Shown here: piece by piece, positions 17,847 to 26,968 of the stretch
How positions within the stretch are numbered: position 1 is the stretch's first letter
How the letters are laid out: every line of letters starts with the position of its first letter
Made by a program: the position numbers and the translations under genes
Source of the DNA: Streptomyces sp. DT2A-34
Lineage (GTDB): Bacteria > Actinomycetota > Actinomycetes > Streptomycetales > Streptomycetaceae
Length of the DNA: 64,000 nucleotides
Reading direction: 5' to 3'
Assembly (NCBI RefSeq): GCF_030499515.1
Contig: NZ_JASTWJ010000001.1
Location: 3,576,001-3,640,000, forward strand
The notes under the pieces: generated by a model
What the model saw: the letters and a program-made list of their open reading frames with translations, nothing else
Database searches by the model: none
What the model was told of the DNA's origin: nothing

Positions 17847-17930
17847 TGTCCCGCACGCCTCACCGTGCCACTGCCTGGGGGGCCGCCCGAGACACCACTG
17901 TTACGGGAGGGGAGGACGATTCACCTGCCG

Positions 17931-17936
17931 TACCCT
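17931..17936 (+). promoter_or_regulatory. Putative -10 box, leaderless gamma-glutamylcyclotransferase-like gene
   Basis: TACCCT with a 6-nt gap to ATG 17943; no SD precedes the ATG. Confidence 0.5.
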
Positions 17937-17942
17937 CTGTGC

Positions 17943-18380
17943 ATGTCGCTCTACGCCGCGTACGCCGGCAATCTCGACGCGCGGCTGATGACCCGCCGCG
18001 CCCCGCACTCGCCGCTGCGCGCCACCGGCTGGCTGAACGGGTGGCGACTGACGTTCGGGGGCGAGCAACTGGGCTGGGACGGCGCGCTGGTGACGCTCGT
18101 CGAGGAGCCGAAGGAGCAGGTCTTCGTCGCGCTGTACGACATCGCCCCGATGGACGAGGAGTCCCTGGACCGCTGGGAGGGCGTCGGCCTGGGCATCTAC
18201 CGGCGGCTCCGGGTACGGGTGGACACGCTGGAGGGCGAGGAGCCGGCGTGGGTCTACGTGCTGAACGCCTACGAGGGCGGGCTGCCGTCGGCCCGCTACC
18301 TGGGCGAGCTCGCGGACGCGGCGGAGTCGGCGGGCGCACCGCACGACTACGTGATGGAGCTGCGGAAGCGCCCCTGCTGA
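17943..18380 (+). CDS. Gamma-glutamylcyclotransferase-like (AIG2/GGCT fold) protein
   Basis: A 145-aa protein starting LYAAYAGNLDARLM, the YGSN-like substrate-loop region of the GGCT fold, and containing YDIAPMDEESLDRWEGVGLG, where the acidic residues of the active site are expected. ADAAESAGAPHDYV near the end is typical of the family. It may release 5-oxoproline from gamma-glutamyl compounds, but the specific substrate is unknown. The open frame upstream was rejected because TACCCT sits 6 nt before this ATG and homology begins here. Confidence 0.85.
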   Translation: MSLYAAYAGNLDARLMTRRAPHSPLRATGWLNGWRLTFGGEQLGWDGALVTLVEEPKEQVFVALYDIAPMDEESLDRWEGVGLGIYRRLRVRVDTLEGEEPAWVYVLNAYEGGLPSARYLGELADAAESAGAPHDYVMELRKRPC

Positions 18381-18484
18381 GCATCCCCGGCCTCCCCACC
18401 CCCTCCGGCCCCTCCCGCCCCACCGGTCACAGCCCTTCGTTGGAAACGACAAGACAACGATCGCCATCCCGTGAGCTCCGTCAT

Positions 18485-18496
18485 CTACGCGCGTAG
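18485..18496. promoter_or_regulatory. Operator CTACGCGCGTAG of pnp
   Basis: Perfect 12-bp palindrome 25 bp upstream of the pnp GTG. The -10 box TACCCT is at 18509-18514, so the operator overlaps the -35 position. The 7-nt gap from -10 to GTG indicates a leaderless mRNA. The same palindrome precedes deoC, add and the nucleoside ABC operon. Confidence 0.8.
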
Positions 18497-18521
18497 GCCC
18501 AAACCGGCTACCCTCAGTCGC

Positions 18522-19346
18522 GTGAACGCATCTCTTCTTCCGGACGACATCCAGGGCGACCCCCACGCCGCCGCCGACGCCGCCGCCGCGCGCCTGCGCG
18601 AACTCACCGGCGCCGAGACCCACGACGTCGCCCTCGTGATGGGCTCCGGCTGGGCGCCGGCCGTGGGCGCCCTCGGCGCCCCCGAGGCCGAGTTCCAGGT
18701 CACCGAGCTGCCCGGGTTCCCCCCGCCGGCGGTGGAAGGGCACGGCGGCAAGATCCGCTCCTACCGGATCGGCAACAAGCGCACCCTCGTCTTCCTGGGC
18801 CGCACCCACTACTACGAGGGCCGCGGGGTGGCGGCGGTGGCCCACGGTGTCCGCACCGCCGTGGCGGCGGGCTGCAAGACGCTCGTCCTCACCAACGGCT
18901 GCGGCGGCCTGCGTGAGGGTATGCGCCCCGGCCAGCCGGTCCTGATCAGCGACCACATCAACCTCACGGCGACGTCGCCGATCGTCGGCGCGAACTTCGT
19001 CGACCTGACGGACCTGTACTCGCCGCGCCTGCGTGCCCTGTGCAAGGAGATCGACCCCACGCTGGAGGAGGGTGTCTACGCCCAGTTCCCCGGCCCGCAC
19101 TACGAGACTCCGGCCGAGATCCGCATGGCCCGCGTGATCGGCGCGGACCTGGTGGGCATGTCGACGGTGCTGGAGGCCATCGCGGCGCGTGAGGCGGGCG
19201 CGGAGGTGCTGGGCATCTCGCTGGTGACGAACCTCGCGGCGGGCATGACGGGCGAGCCCCTCAACCACGAGGAGGTTCTGCAGGCCGGGCGCGACTCGGC
19301 GACGCGGATGGGGTCGCTGCTGGCGCAGGTGCTGGGGCGGCTGTAG
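18522..19346 (+). CDS. punA: Purine nucleoside phosphorylase
   Basis: A 274-aa PNP (trimeric, mammalian-like class) converting inosine/guanosine and deoxy forms to base plus (deoxy)ribose-1-phosphate. Diagnostic segments: [12 protein letters not shown] (phosphate loop), [36 protein letters not shown] and LVTNLAAGM, plus the base-contacting Glu in HYETPAE and Asn in VTNLAAG. GTG 18522 is chosen because the -10 box and operator lie directly upstream. It forms a functional pair with the phosphosugar mutase downstream and with add and deoC. Confidence 0.95.
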   Translation: MNASLLPDDIQGDPHAAADAAAARLRELTGAETHDVALVMGSGWAPAVGALGAPEAEFQVTELPGFPPPAVEGHGGKIRSYRIGNKRTLVFLGRTHYYEGRGVAAVAHGVRTAVAAGCKTLVLTNGCGGLREGMRPGQPVLISDHINLTATSPIVGANFVDLTDLYSPRLRALCKEIDPTLEEGVYAQFPGPHYETPAEIRMARVIGADLVGMSTVLEAIAAREAGAEVLGISLVTNLAAGMTGEPLNHEEVLQAGRDSATRMGSLLAQVLGRL

Positions 19347-19374
19347 GGCGTTCCCTCGCCCCCGCCGCCCCTAC

Positions 19375-19530
19375 CCGTCCCGTCCCTGGGGGCCTGCGGC
19401 CCCCAGACCCCGCTAAGACGGCCCCTCCGGCGTTTGAGGAGCGGGGGTCCGGGGGGCGGAGCCCCCTGGCGGGGTCGAAAGGGCGGCGCCCCTTCAGGAT
19501 GGGACGGGCAGGGGCGGCGGGGGCGAAAAC
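19375..19530 (+). repeat. Long intergenic repeat, copy 2 (family B)
   Basis: Same element order as 2540-2692: GGCGTTTGAGGAGCGGGGGT, a GC-rich hairpin, GGGTCGAAAGGG and GGATGGGACGGGCAGGGGCG. Lies between pnp and the phosphosugar mutase, so it probably supplies termination or spacing in that pair. Confidence 0.85.
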
Positions 19531-19582
19531 ACCCCTCCCCACCCGACCCGCTCCGAACGACACGAACGAGAGGTTGACCGAC

Positions 19583-21214
19583 GTGCACGACGATCTCATC
19601 GCCCGGGCCCAGGCATGGCTTGCCGAGGACCCGGACCCGGAGACCCGCGACGAGCTCGCCAAGCTCATCGAGGCCGCGGACGTCGAAGAGCTCGCCGCAC
19701 GCTTCAGCGGCACGCTCCAGTTCGGCACCGCGGGCCTCCGCGGAGAGCTCGGCGCCGGCCCCATGCGCATGAACCGCACCGTCGTCATCCGCGCCGCAGC
19801 CGGCCTCGCCGCGTACCTCAAGAAGAACGGCCACGAGAACGGCCTCGTCGTCATCGGCTACGACGCCCGCCACAAGTCGGAGGACTTCGCCCGCGACACG
19901 GCCGCCGTGATGACGGGAGCGGGCCTGCGCGCCGCCGTACTCCCCCGCCCCCTCCCCACCCCCGTCCTGGCCTACGCCATAAGGCACCTGGGCGCGGTCG
20001 CCGGAGTCGAGGTCACCGCCAGCCACAACCCGCCCCGCGACAACGGCTACAAGGTCTACCTCGGCGACGGCTCCCAGATCGTCCCGCCCGCGGACATCGA
20101 CATCGCGGAGGAGATCGCCGCCGTCCCGTCCCTCACCGTCGTCCCCCGCCCCACCGAAGGCTGGGAGACCCTCGACGACAGCGTCCTCGACGCCTACCTC
20201 GCCCGCACCGACGCGGTCCTCGCCCCCGACTCCCCCCGCACCGCCCGCACCGTCTACACGGCGATGCACGGCGTCGGCAAGGACGTCCTCCTCGCCGCCT
20301 TCGCACGCGCCGGCTTCCCGCCCCCGGCCCTGGTCGCCGAGCAGGCCGACCCCGACCCGGACTTCCCCACCGTCGCCTTCCCCAACCCGGAAGAGCCCGG
20401 CGCGATGGACCTCGCCTTCGCCAAGGCCCGCGAGACCGACCCCGACCTCGTCATCGCCAACGACCCCGACGCCGACCGCTGCGCCGCGGCCGTCAGGGAC
20501 GGGGATGCGTGGCGGATGCTGCGCGGCGACGAGGTGGGCGCCCTGCTCGCCGCCAACCTGGTGAACCGCGGAGCACAGGGCACCTTCGCCGAGTCGATCG
20601 TCTCCTCCTCCCTCCTCGGCCGTATCGCCGAGAAGGCGGGGCTGGCGTACGAGGAGACCCTCACCGGCTTCAAGTGGATCGCCCGGGTCGACGGCCTGCG
20701 CTACGGCTACGAGGAGGCCCTCGGCTACTGCGTCGACCCCGAGGGCGTACGCGACAAGGACGGCATCACCGCCGCCCTGCTGATCACCGAACTCGCCTCC
20801 GTGCTCAAGGCCGAGGGCCGCACGCTCCTCGACCTGCTCGACGACCTCGCAGTGGAGCACGGCCTGCACGCCACCGACCAGCTCTCGGTCCGCGTCCAGG
20901 ACCTGTCGGTCATCGCGAACGCCATGCGCCGACTGCGCGAGCAGCCGCCGACCGAGCTCGCCGGCCTGGCCATCACCCGCGCCGAGGACCTCACCCAGGG
21001 CACCGAGACGCTCCCGCCCACCGACGGCCTGCGCTACACCCTCGAGGGCGCCCGCGTCATCGTGCGCCCCAGTGGCACGGAGCCCAAGCTGAAGTGCTAC
21101 CTGGAGGTCGTCGTCCCGGTCGCGACCCACGCCGACCTCCCGGCCGCCCGTGCCAGGGCGACGGAGCTGCTGGAGACGATCAAGCGGGACCTGTCGTCGG
21201 CGGCAGGCATCTGA
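19583..21214 (+). CDS. Phosphoglucomutase/phosphomannomutase-family enzyme, probable phosphopentomutase
   Basis: A 543-aa alpha-D-phosphohexomutase-fold protein with all four domains. The phosphoserine loop is VTASHNPPRDNGYKVY, the metal loop NDPDADRCA, the sugar-specificity loop GYEEALGYC and the C-terminal phosphate loop RPSGTEPKLKCY. GLRGELGAGPMRMN is at the N-terminus. Long actinobacterial and archaeal members of this family act on pentose phosphates. Placement after pnp favours conversion of (deoxy)ribose-1-phosphate to the 5-phosphate, feeding DeoC. GTG 19583 follows GAGAGG. The earlier in-frame ATG lies in repeat DNA. Confidence 0.88.
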   Translation: MHDDLIARAQAWLAEDPDPETRDELAKLIEAADVEELAARFSGTLQFGTAGLRGELGAGPMRMNRTVVIRAAAGLAAYLKKNGHENGLVVIGYDARHKSEDFARDTAAVMTGAGLRAAVLPRPLPTPVLAYAIRHLGAVAGVEVTASHNPPRDNGYKVYLGDGSQIVPPADIDIAEEIAAVPSLTVVPRPTEGWETLDDSVLDAYLARTDAVLAPDSPRTARTVYTAMHGVGKDVLLAAFARAGFPPPALVAEQADPDPDFPTVAFPNPEEPGAMDLAFAKARETDPDLVIANDPDADRCAAAVRDGDAWRMLRGDEVGALLAANLVNRGAQGTFAESIVSSSLLGRIAEKAGLAYEETLTGFKWIARVDGLRYGYEEALGYCVDPEGVRDKDGITAALLITELASVLKAEGRTLLDLLDDLAVEHGLHATDQLSVRVQDLSVIANAMRRLREQPPTELAGLAITRAEDLTQGTETLPPTDGLRYTLEGARVIVRPSGTEPKLKCYLEVVVPVATHADLPAARARATELLETIKRDLSSAAGI

Positions 21215-21240
21215 GCCGTACGCGAACCTCGGGCCGTCCT

Positions 21241-21274
21241 CGAAGGGGTGCCTCCATCCGGAGGCACCCCTTCG
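21241..21274 (+). terminator. Perfect 15-bp hairpin after the phosphosugar mutase
   Basis: CGAAGGGGTGCCTCC and GGAGGCACCCCTTCG flank the 4-nt loop ATCC. There is no U-tract, as is common in Streptomyces. Confidence 0.85.
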
Positions 21275-21376
21275 GGCGATTTCCGCAGGGCGGTTGACGC
21301 GGGCTCCACGCCCCGCCCCACCCCCCGGGCAACGGTGGAACGGAAACGCACCACCGAGTTGCCTGGAGCCGCCGCC

Positions 21377-22585
21377 GTGTCCACGACCGCATTCCGGCCG
21401 ACACCCCGAGCGACCACCGCCCTCGGCGCCGCCCCCCACTCCGGCTCCCCGCCCCCGTCACCTCCGCGCGCGCTGCCCACCCTGCTGCACGCCCTGCGCC
21501 ACGCGGCCCCCGCCCTCCTCGCCTACCTCGCCGTACGCGCCACGGGCCTGCTGCTCCTCACCGTCTGGGCCCACCGCCAACGGCACGGCGTCTGGCCGAT
21601 CCTGGCGACGCAATGGGACGCCGACTGGTACCTCGGCATCGCCGACCACGGCTACGCGCGCGAACTCGGCACCGCGTACAGCGCCAACAACCTCGCCTTC
21701 TTCCCGCTCTACCCGGTCCTGGTCAAGGCGGTCGCGGCCGTCACGCCGGGCACCCGCGCCGGCACGGGCCTCGCCATCGCCGTCATCGCCTCCGTCGTCG
21801 CCGCGTGGGGCGTCTTCGCGGTCGGCGACCGGCTGCACGGCCGCCGGGTCGGCATCCTCCTCACGGTCCTGTGGGCCGCGCTCCCGGTCGGCCTGGTCCA
21901 GTGGATGGGCTACACCGAGTCCCTGTTCACGGCGCTCGCGGCCTGGTCGCTGTACGGCGTGCTCACCGGCCGCCTCCTCACCGCGGCCTGGCTCGCGGCA
22001 CTCGCCGGCCTGACCCGCCCGACCGGCATCGCGGTGGCGGCGGCGGTCACGGTGACGGCCCTGTTCGCCCTGCGCCGCCGCTTCCGTCTCCGTACCCTCG
22101 CGGCCGCCGCGATCGCGCCGCTCGGCTGGTGCGGATACGTCGGCTGGGTGGGCCTGCGGCTGGGCCGCTGGGACGGTTACTTCGCCGTACAGCGGCTGTG
22201 GCGCAACGAGCTCGACGGCGGCCGCGAGACCCTGCGTGTGATGCGGCGGCTGCTGGTGTACGACCCCAGCCCCGGGCTGTTCCTGGTGATGGTGACGCTC
22301 ACACTGATCGCGTCGGTGGTGTTGTTCGGGCTGTCGGTGTGGGACCGGCAGCCCCTGCCGCTGCTGGCCTTCACGGCCGTACTGCTGGCGATCGTCCTGG
22401 GCAGCGGCGGCGTCTACTTCCCCCGCGCCCGCTTCCTCCTCCCCGCCTTCCCGCTCCTGCTCCCCCTCGCCCTGCACCTGTCCCGTGCCTCCCGCCGCTA
22501 CCGCACGCTGGCCCTCGCGGCGGCGGTCACGGGGTCGGCGTACTGCGGCGCGTACATGGCACTGGTGTATCCGGGCGCGCCCTGA
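21377..22585 (+). CDS. Polytopic membrane mannosyltransferase (PIG-V-like / GT39-type fold)
   Basis: A 402-aa integral membrane protein with roughly nine transmembrane helices. The first extracytoplasmic loop carries WDADWYLGIADHGY, the acidic catalytic-type signature of lipid-linked sugar transferases, and NNLAFFPLYPVLV follows. These match the actinobacterial PIG-V-like mannosyltransferases, which use polyprenyl-phosphate sugars. The acceptor is unknown. GTG 21377 follows a GGAG; the longer frame upstream crosses the terminator hairpin and was rejected. Confidence 0.82.
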   Translation: MSTTAFRPTPRATTALGAAPHSGSPPPSPPRALPTLLHALRHAAPALLAYLAVRATGLLLLTVWAHRQRHGVWPILATQWDADWYLGIADHGYARELGTAYSANNLAFFPLYPVLVKAVAAVTPGTRAGTGLAIAVIASVVAAWGVFAVGDRLHGRRVGILLTVLWAALPVGLVQWMGYTESLFTALAAWSLYGVLTGRLLTAAWLAALAGLTRPTGIAVAAAVTVTALFALRRRFRLRTLAAAAIAPLGWCGYVGWVGLRLGRWDGYFAVQRLWRNELDGGRETLRVMRRLLVYDPSPGLFLVMVTLTLIASVVLFGLSVWDRQPLPLLAFTAVLLAIVLGSGGVYFPRARFLLPAFPLLLPLALHLSRASRRYRTLALAAAVTGSAYCGAYMALVYPGAP

Positions 22586-22651
22586 GGAGGGCCGGTCTCC
22601 GGTCGAAGAACCTGCAACGCCGAGCGCCCGGCGACCGGCAACACCCGGCCC

Positions 22652-23353
22652 CTACCCCACCACCAGCAAAATCACCAGCAACAAAGCCCCCGCAACCACC
22701 GGCCCCGCCACCTCATAAGCCCACCGCACGGTCACCTCACCCTGCGCGGACTCCGCCGTCTCCCGCTGCTCCAGCAGTTCGCGCAGGTCGTCGATGACCT
22801 TGTCGGTCTCGGCCCGCGTGGGCCCCTCCGCGTCGACATCGCCTCGCGGCGCCCCGAACCCGAGCCCTCCGAACCCCATCGCCCCGCCCGCGCGGCCACC
22901 CCGCTCACCCCGCGCGGCAGCGCTCCGCTCCGCGGCCGCACGGGCCGAGCGCCGCGCCGCCTTCTTGCGGGCCCGCAGCGAGACCGGGACCGCCCAGAGC
23001 TGGAACTTGGTGCCGGACTTGGTGACGACCTCGTTCGAGTAACCGGACCGGAGTGCGGCGACCTGGCCCCAGGGCAGGACGATCACGCGGAGCGGGTTGC
23101 GGATGCGCAGTCGGTCCTCGTTGGCGTAGACGGCGGGTCGCAGGGTGAACGCGGACACCAGCGGCACGATCAGGATCAGCGCCGCGAGCGCCAGCCACTG
23201 CGTGCGCCCCTCGCCCCGCACCAGCGCGTCGCCGCCCAGCCAGAGCACGATGGCCAGCAGCGCGACACCGCCGACGATGCCCATGGGCGAGCGGAAGACG
23301 CGGTCCTTCGGCGCGGGGTCCGGCGTGGGTGACTGATGCTCCGGGGTCGTCAT
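22652..23353 (-). CDS. Membrane protein with bacterial PH-like domain
   Basis: A 233-aa protein with two N-terminal membrane segments (~25-45 and 52-70) and then a beta-rich PH-like stretch with RLRIRNPLRVIVLPWGQVAA. A basic Arg/Ala linker, a coiled region and a C-terminal hydrophobic segment follow. The arrangement is typical of the actinobacterial PH-domain membrane proteins of unknown role. It is divergent from deoC (107 bp gap). A CAGAAT 7 nt before the ATG hints at a leaderless start. Confidence 0.78.
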   Translation of the reverse strand: MTTPEHQSPTPDPAPKDRVFRSPMGIVGGVALLAIVLWLGGDALVRGEGRTQWLALAALILIVPLVSAFTLRPAVYANEDRLRIRNPLRVIVLPWGQVAALRSGYSNEVVTKSGTKFQLWAVPVSLRARKKAARRSARAAAERSAAARGERGGRAGGAMGFGGLGFGAPRGDVDAEGPTRAETDKVIDDLRELLEQRETAESAQGEVTVRWAYEVAGPVVAGALLLVILLVVG

Positions 23354-23435
23354 GAGGCCGATTCTGCCCGACGCCTCGGACAGCGCTCATACGCACCACC
23401 CCCCACACAAGATGAGCATCCGGCCTGTACAGCCG

Positions 23436-23447
23436 CTACGCGCGTAG
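23436..23447. promoter_or_regulatory. Operator CTACGCGCGTAG of deoC
   Basis: Perfect palindrome ending 1 bp before the -10 box TATGCT (23449-23454), which is 6 nt before the deoC GTG at 23461. A protein bound here would block the promoter. Confidence 0.82.
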
Positions 23448-23460
23448 ATATGCTCGTCTG

Positions 23461-24429
23461 GTGACCATGCCCACCAATGCACTGACCGCAGCTCACGCCC
23501 TCACGGACGTGACCGCGTCCGACAGCATGCTGCGCCGCTTCCTCCACGGGCTGCCCGGCGTCGACGCGGTCGGCCTGGAGGGGCGTGCCGCGTCCCTCGG
23601 CACCCGTTCCATCAAGACGACCGCGAAGGCGTACGCCATCGACCTCGCCATCTCGATGGTCGACCTGACGACGCTGGAAGGCGCGGATACCCCGGGCAAG
23701 GTCCGGGCGCTCGGCGCCAAGGCGGTCCACCCCGACCCCACCGACCGTACGACTCCGGCGACCGCGGCCGTCTGCGTCTATCCGGACATGGTGGCCACCG
23801 CGAAGGAGGCCGTCGCCGGCTCGACCGTCAAGGTCGCCTCGGTCGCCACCGCCTTCCCGGCGGGCCGCGCCCCGCTCGCCGTGAAGCTGGCGGACGTGCG
23901 CGAGGCCGTCGCCGCCGGTGCCGACGAGATCGACATGGTCATCGACCGCGGGGCGTTCCTCGCGGGCCACTACAGGAAGGTGTACGACGAGATCGTCGCC
24001 GTGAAGGAGGCCTGCGGGACCAGCGCCCGCCTCAAGGTCATCTTCGAGACCGGCGAGCTGTCGACGTACGACAACATCCGGCGGGCGAGCTGGCTCGGCA
24101 TGCTGGCGGGCGCCGACTTCATCAAGACGTCCACCGGCAAGGTCGCCGTGAACGCCACGCCCGCGAACACCCTCCTTATGCTGGAAGCGGTACGCGACTT
24201 CCGTACCCAGACCGGCATCCAGGTCGGCGTGAAGCCGGCCGGCGGCATCAGGACGACCAAGGACGCCATCAAGTTCCTCGTCCTGGTCAACGAGACCGCG
24301 GGCGAGGACTGGCTGGACAACCACTGGTTCCGCTTCGGCGCCTCCTCGCTCCTGAACGACCTGCTGATGCAGCGTCAGAAGCTGGCCACCGGCCGCTACT
24401 CCGGCCCCGACTACGTGACGGTGGACTGA
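23461..24429 (+). CDS. deoC: Deoxyribose-phosphate aldolase
   Basis: Cleaves 2-deoxyribose-5-phosphate to acetaldehyde and glyceraldehyde-3-phosphate. The 322-aa protein is the long DeoC type. Class I aldolase features are visible: ADFIKTSTGKV with the Schiff-base Lys, VGVKPAGGIRT with the second active-site Lys, and EIDMVIDRGAFLAG with the catalytic Asp. The start is GTG 23461, with the -10 directly upstream and no SD. Two aldehyde dehydrogenase genes follow in the same transcript and can consume acetaldehyde. Regulated, by inference, from the operator at 23436. Confidence 0.95.
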   Translation: MTMPTNALTAAHALTDVTASDSMLRRFLHGLPGVDAVGLEGRAASLGTRSIKTTAKAYAIDLAISMVDLTTLEGADTPGKVRALGAKAVHPDPTDRTTPATAAVCVYPDMVATAKEAVAGSTVKVASVATAFPAGRAPLAVKLADVREAVAAGADEIDMVIDRGAFLAGHYRKVYDEIVAVKEACGTSARLKVIFETGELSTYDNIRRASWLGMLAGADFIKTSTGKVAVNATPANTLLMLEAVRDFRTQTGIQVGVKPAGGIRTTKDAIKFLVLVNETAGEDWLDNHWFRFGASSLLNDLLMQRQKLATGRYSGPDYVTVD

Positions 24430-24434
24430 TCACC

Positions 24435-25871
24435 ATGGCATCGGCATTCGAATACGCACCGGCCCCCGAGTCCCGCGCGATCGTCGACATCGCGCCCTCC
24501 TACGGCCTGTTCATCGACGGCGAGTTCACCGAGGCGGCCGACGGCAAGGTCTTCAAGACCGTCTCGCCGTCCACCGAGGAGGTCCTCTCCGAGATCGCCC
24601 AGGCCGGCGAGGCGGACGTGGACCGCGCGGTGAAGGCCGCCCGCAAGGCCTTCGAGGAGTGGTCGGCGCTGCCCGGCTCCGAGCGCGCGAAGTACCTGTT
24701 CCGTATCGCCCGGATCATCCAGGAGCGAAGCCGTGAGCTGGCGGTCCTGGAGACGCTGGACAACGGAAAGCCCATCAAGGAGACGAGGGACGCCGACCTG
24801 CCCCTCGTAGCCGCGCACTTCTTCTACTACGCAGGCTGGGCGGACAAGCTCGACCACGCGGGCTTCGGCGCGAACCCGCGCCCGCTCGGCGTCGCGGGCC
24901 AGGTCATCCCCTGGAACTTCCCGCTGTTGATGCTGGCATGGAAGATCGCTCCGGCGCTGGCAACCGGCAACACGGTGGTACTGAAGCCGGCCGAGACGAC
25001 CCCGTTGAGCGCCCTCTTCTTCGCGGACATCTGCCGCCAGGCGGGCCTGCCCAAGGGTGTTGTCAACATCGTGACCGGCGACGGAAGGACGGGCGCCGCG
25101 CTCGTCGCGCACCCGGACGTCAACAAGGTCGCCTTCACCGGCTCCACGGCCGTCGGCAAGGAGATCGCCCGCACGGTCGCCGGCAGCCGCAAGAAGCTCA
25201 CCCTGGAACTGGGCGGCAAGGGCGCCAACATCGTCTTCGACGACGCCCCCATCGACCAGGCCGTCGAAGGCATCGTCAACGGGATCTTCTTCAACCAGGG
25301 CCAGGTCTGCTGCGCGGGCAGCCGCCTGCTGGTCCAGGAGTCGATCCAGGACGAGCTGCTGGATGCCCTGAAACGCCGCCTGTCGACCCTGCGCCTGGGC
25401 GACCCCCTCGACAAGAACACCGACATCGGCGCGATCAACTCCGAGGAGCAGCTCACCCGCATCACCTCGCTCGTCGAGCAGGGCGAGGCGGAGGGCGCCG
25501 AGCGCTGGTCCCCGGCGTGCGAGCTGCCCGAGAGCGGCTACTGGTTCGCGCCGACGCTCTTCACGAACGTCACCCAGGCGCACCGGATCGCCCGCGACGA
25601 GATCTTCGGCCCGGTCCTGTCGGTCCTCACCTTCCGCACGCCGGACGAGGCCGTCGCCAAGGCCAACAACACCCCGTACGGCCTGTCGGCGGGCATCTGG
25701 ACGGAGAAGGGTTCGCGGATCCTGGCCGTGGCCAACAAGCTCCGCGCAGGCGTCGTCTGGTCCAACACGTTCAACAAGTTCGACCCGACCTCGCCGTTCG
25801 GCGGCTACAAGGAGTCGGGCTTCGGCCGCGAGGGCGGCCGCCACGGCCTGGAGGCGTACCTCGATGTCTGA
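24435..25871 (+). CDS. NAD(P)-dependent aldehyde dehydrogenase
   Basis: A 478-aa complete ALDH. The cofactor domain holds VIPWNFPLLMLAWKIAPALA and FTGSTAVGKEIA; the catalytic Glu is in LELGGKGANIVFDD and the catalytic Cys in NQGQVCCAGSR, with EIFGPVLSVLTF and the C-terminal PFGGYKESGFGREGG. It starts 5 bp after deoC. Acetaldehyde from the DeoC reaction is the natural substrate guess. The next ALDH-like gene overlaps its last 8 bp, suggesting translational coupling. Confidence 0.93.
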   Translation: MASAFEYAPAPESRAIVDIAPSYGLFIDGEFTEAADGKVFKTVSPSTEEVLSEIAQAGEADVDRAVKAARKAFEEWSALPGSERAKYLFRIARIIQERSRELAVLETLDNGKPIKETRDADLPLVAAHFFYYAGWADKLDHAGFGANPRPLGVAGQVIPWNFPLLMLAWKIAPALATGNTVVLKPAETTPLSALFFADICRQAGLPKGVVNIVTGDGRTGAALVAHPDVNKVAFTGSTAVGKEIARTVAGSRKKLTLELGGKGANIVFDDAPIDQAVEGIVNGIFFNQGQVCCAGSRLLVQESIQDELLDALKRRLSTLRLGDPLDKNTDIGAINSEEQLTRITSLVEQGEAEGAERWSPACELPESGYWFAPTLFTNVTQAHRIARDEIFGPVLSVLTFRTPDEAVAKANNTPYGLSAGIWTEKGSRILAVANKLRAGVVWSNTFNKFDPTSPFGGYKESGFGREGGRHGLEAYLDV

Positions 25872-26769
25872 GAAGTCCGAAGCGCGGCTCAGCGTGTTCA
25901 AGACCTACAAGCTGTACGTCGGCGGGAAGTTCCCGCGTTCCGAGAGCGGCCGGGTGTACGAGGTGACGGACTCGAAGGGCAACTGGCTGGCAAACGCGCC
26001 GCTCTCCTCCCGCAAGGACGCCCGTGACGCGGTGGTCGCCGCCCGCAAGGCGTTCGGGGCGTGGTCCGGCGCGACGGCGTACAACCGCGGCCAGATCCTC
26101 TACCGCATCGCCGAGATGCTGGAGGGCCGCCGCGAGCAGTTCGTACGCGAAGTCGCCGACGCCGAGGGCCTGTCGAAGTCGAAGGCGGCGGCGCAGGTCG
26201 ACGCGGCGATCGACCGGTGGGTCTGGTACGCGGGCTGGACCGACAAGATCGCCCAGGTGGTCGGCGGCGGGAACCCGGTCGCGGGCCCGTTCTTCAACCT
26301 CTCCTCCCCGGAGCCGACGGGCGTGGTGGCGGTCCTGGCCCCTCAGGAGTCGTCCTTCCTGGGCCTGGTCTCGGTCGTCGCCCCGGTGATCGCCACCGGC
26401 AACACGGCGATCGTGGTGGCCTCCGAGAAGTCCCCGCTCCCCGCCCTCTCCCTCGGCGAGGTCCTGGCCACCTCCGACCTCCCCGGCGGCGTGGTCAACG
26501 TCCTCTCCGGCCGTACGGCGGAGATCGCGACGCCGCTGGCCGCGCACCAGGACGTCAACGCGATCGACCTCGCGGGCGCCGACGAGGTGCTGGCGAAGGA
26601 GCTGGAGATCGCGGCGGCGGACAACCTGAAGCGCGTCCTGCGTCCACAGCCTGTGGACGAGGTCGACTGGGCGGCCACTCCCGGTATCGACCGCATGACG
26701 GCGTTCCTGGAGACCAAGACGGTCTGGCACCCGACGGGGTCGCTGGGCGCGTCCGGCTCGTCGTACTGA
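25864..26769 (+). CDS. Truncated aldehyde dehydrogenase-like protein lacking the catalytic domain
   Basis: A 301-aa protein aligning with the N-terminal half of ALDHs (YKLYVGGKFPRSESGRVYEV, AARKAFGAWSGATAYNRGQI, AVLAPQESSFLGLVSVVAPV). It stops where the catalytic domain should begin. There is no LELGG Glu motif and no GQxC Cys; the region reads DVNAIDLAGADEVL, then ends SLGASGSSY. It is intact, in frame and translationally coupled to the full ALDH (8-bp overlap), so it is not obviously decayed. Likely a structural or regulatory partner rather than an enzyme. A strong terminator follows. Confidence 0.85.
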   Translation: MSEKSEARLSVFKTYKLYVGGKFPRSESGRVYEVTDSKGNWLANAPLSSRKDARDAVVAARKAFGAWSGATAYNRGQILYRIAEMLEGRREQFVREVADAEGLSKSKAAAQVDAAIDRWVWYAGWTDKIAQVVGGGNPVAGPFFNLSSPEPTGVVAVLAPQESSFLGLVSVVAPVIATGNTAIVVASEKSPLPALSLGEVLATSDLPGGVVNVLSGRTAEIATPLAAHQDVNAIDLAGADEVLAKELEIAAADNLKRVLRPQPVDEVDWAATPGIDRMTAFLETKTVWHPTGSLGASGSSY

Positions 26770-26800
26770 GGCCGCTGAGGCCTGCCGGGCGCTGAGACCG

Positions 26801-26842
26801 GAGAGCCGCGTTTCCCCTCCGTCCAGGGGAAGCGCGGCTCTC
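26801..26842 (+). terminator. 18-bp hairpin terminator of the deoC-ALDH operon
   Basis: GAGAGCCGCGTTTCCCCT pairs with AGGGGAAGCGCGGCTCTC (one G-U) around a 6-nt loop. Confidence 0.9.
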
Positions 26843-26968
26843 TGCCACGCCAAGCCCGTCACGTAGAGCAATCACTCCACCACGAAGGGCAGTTGGGATG
26901 TGACGCGCGCTGCAAAGCCGACCCGCGGGGTCGTTCTGCGGCCCGGCGATGCCTCACACTGGTGTCCC

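Noticed and set aside
21652..21663. CTACGCGCGCGA inside the mannosyltransferase gene
   Set aside because: Only partly matches the operator and lies within coding sequence.
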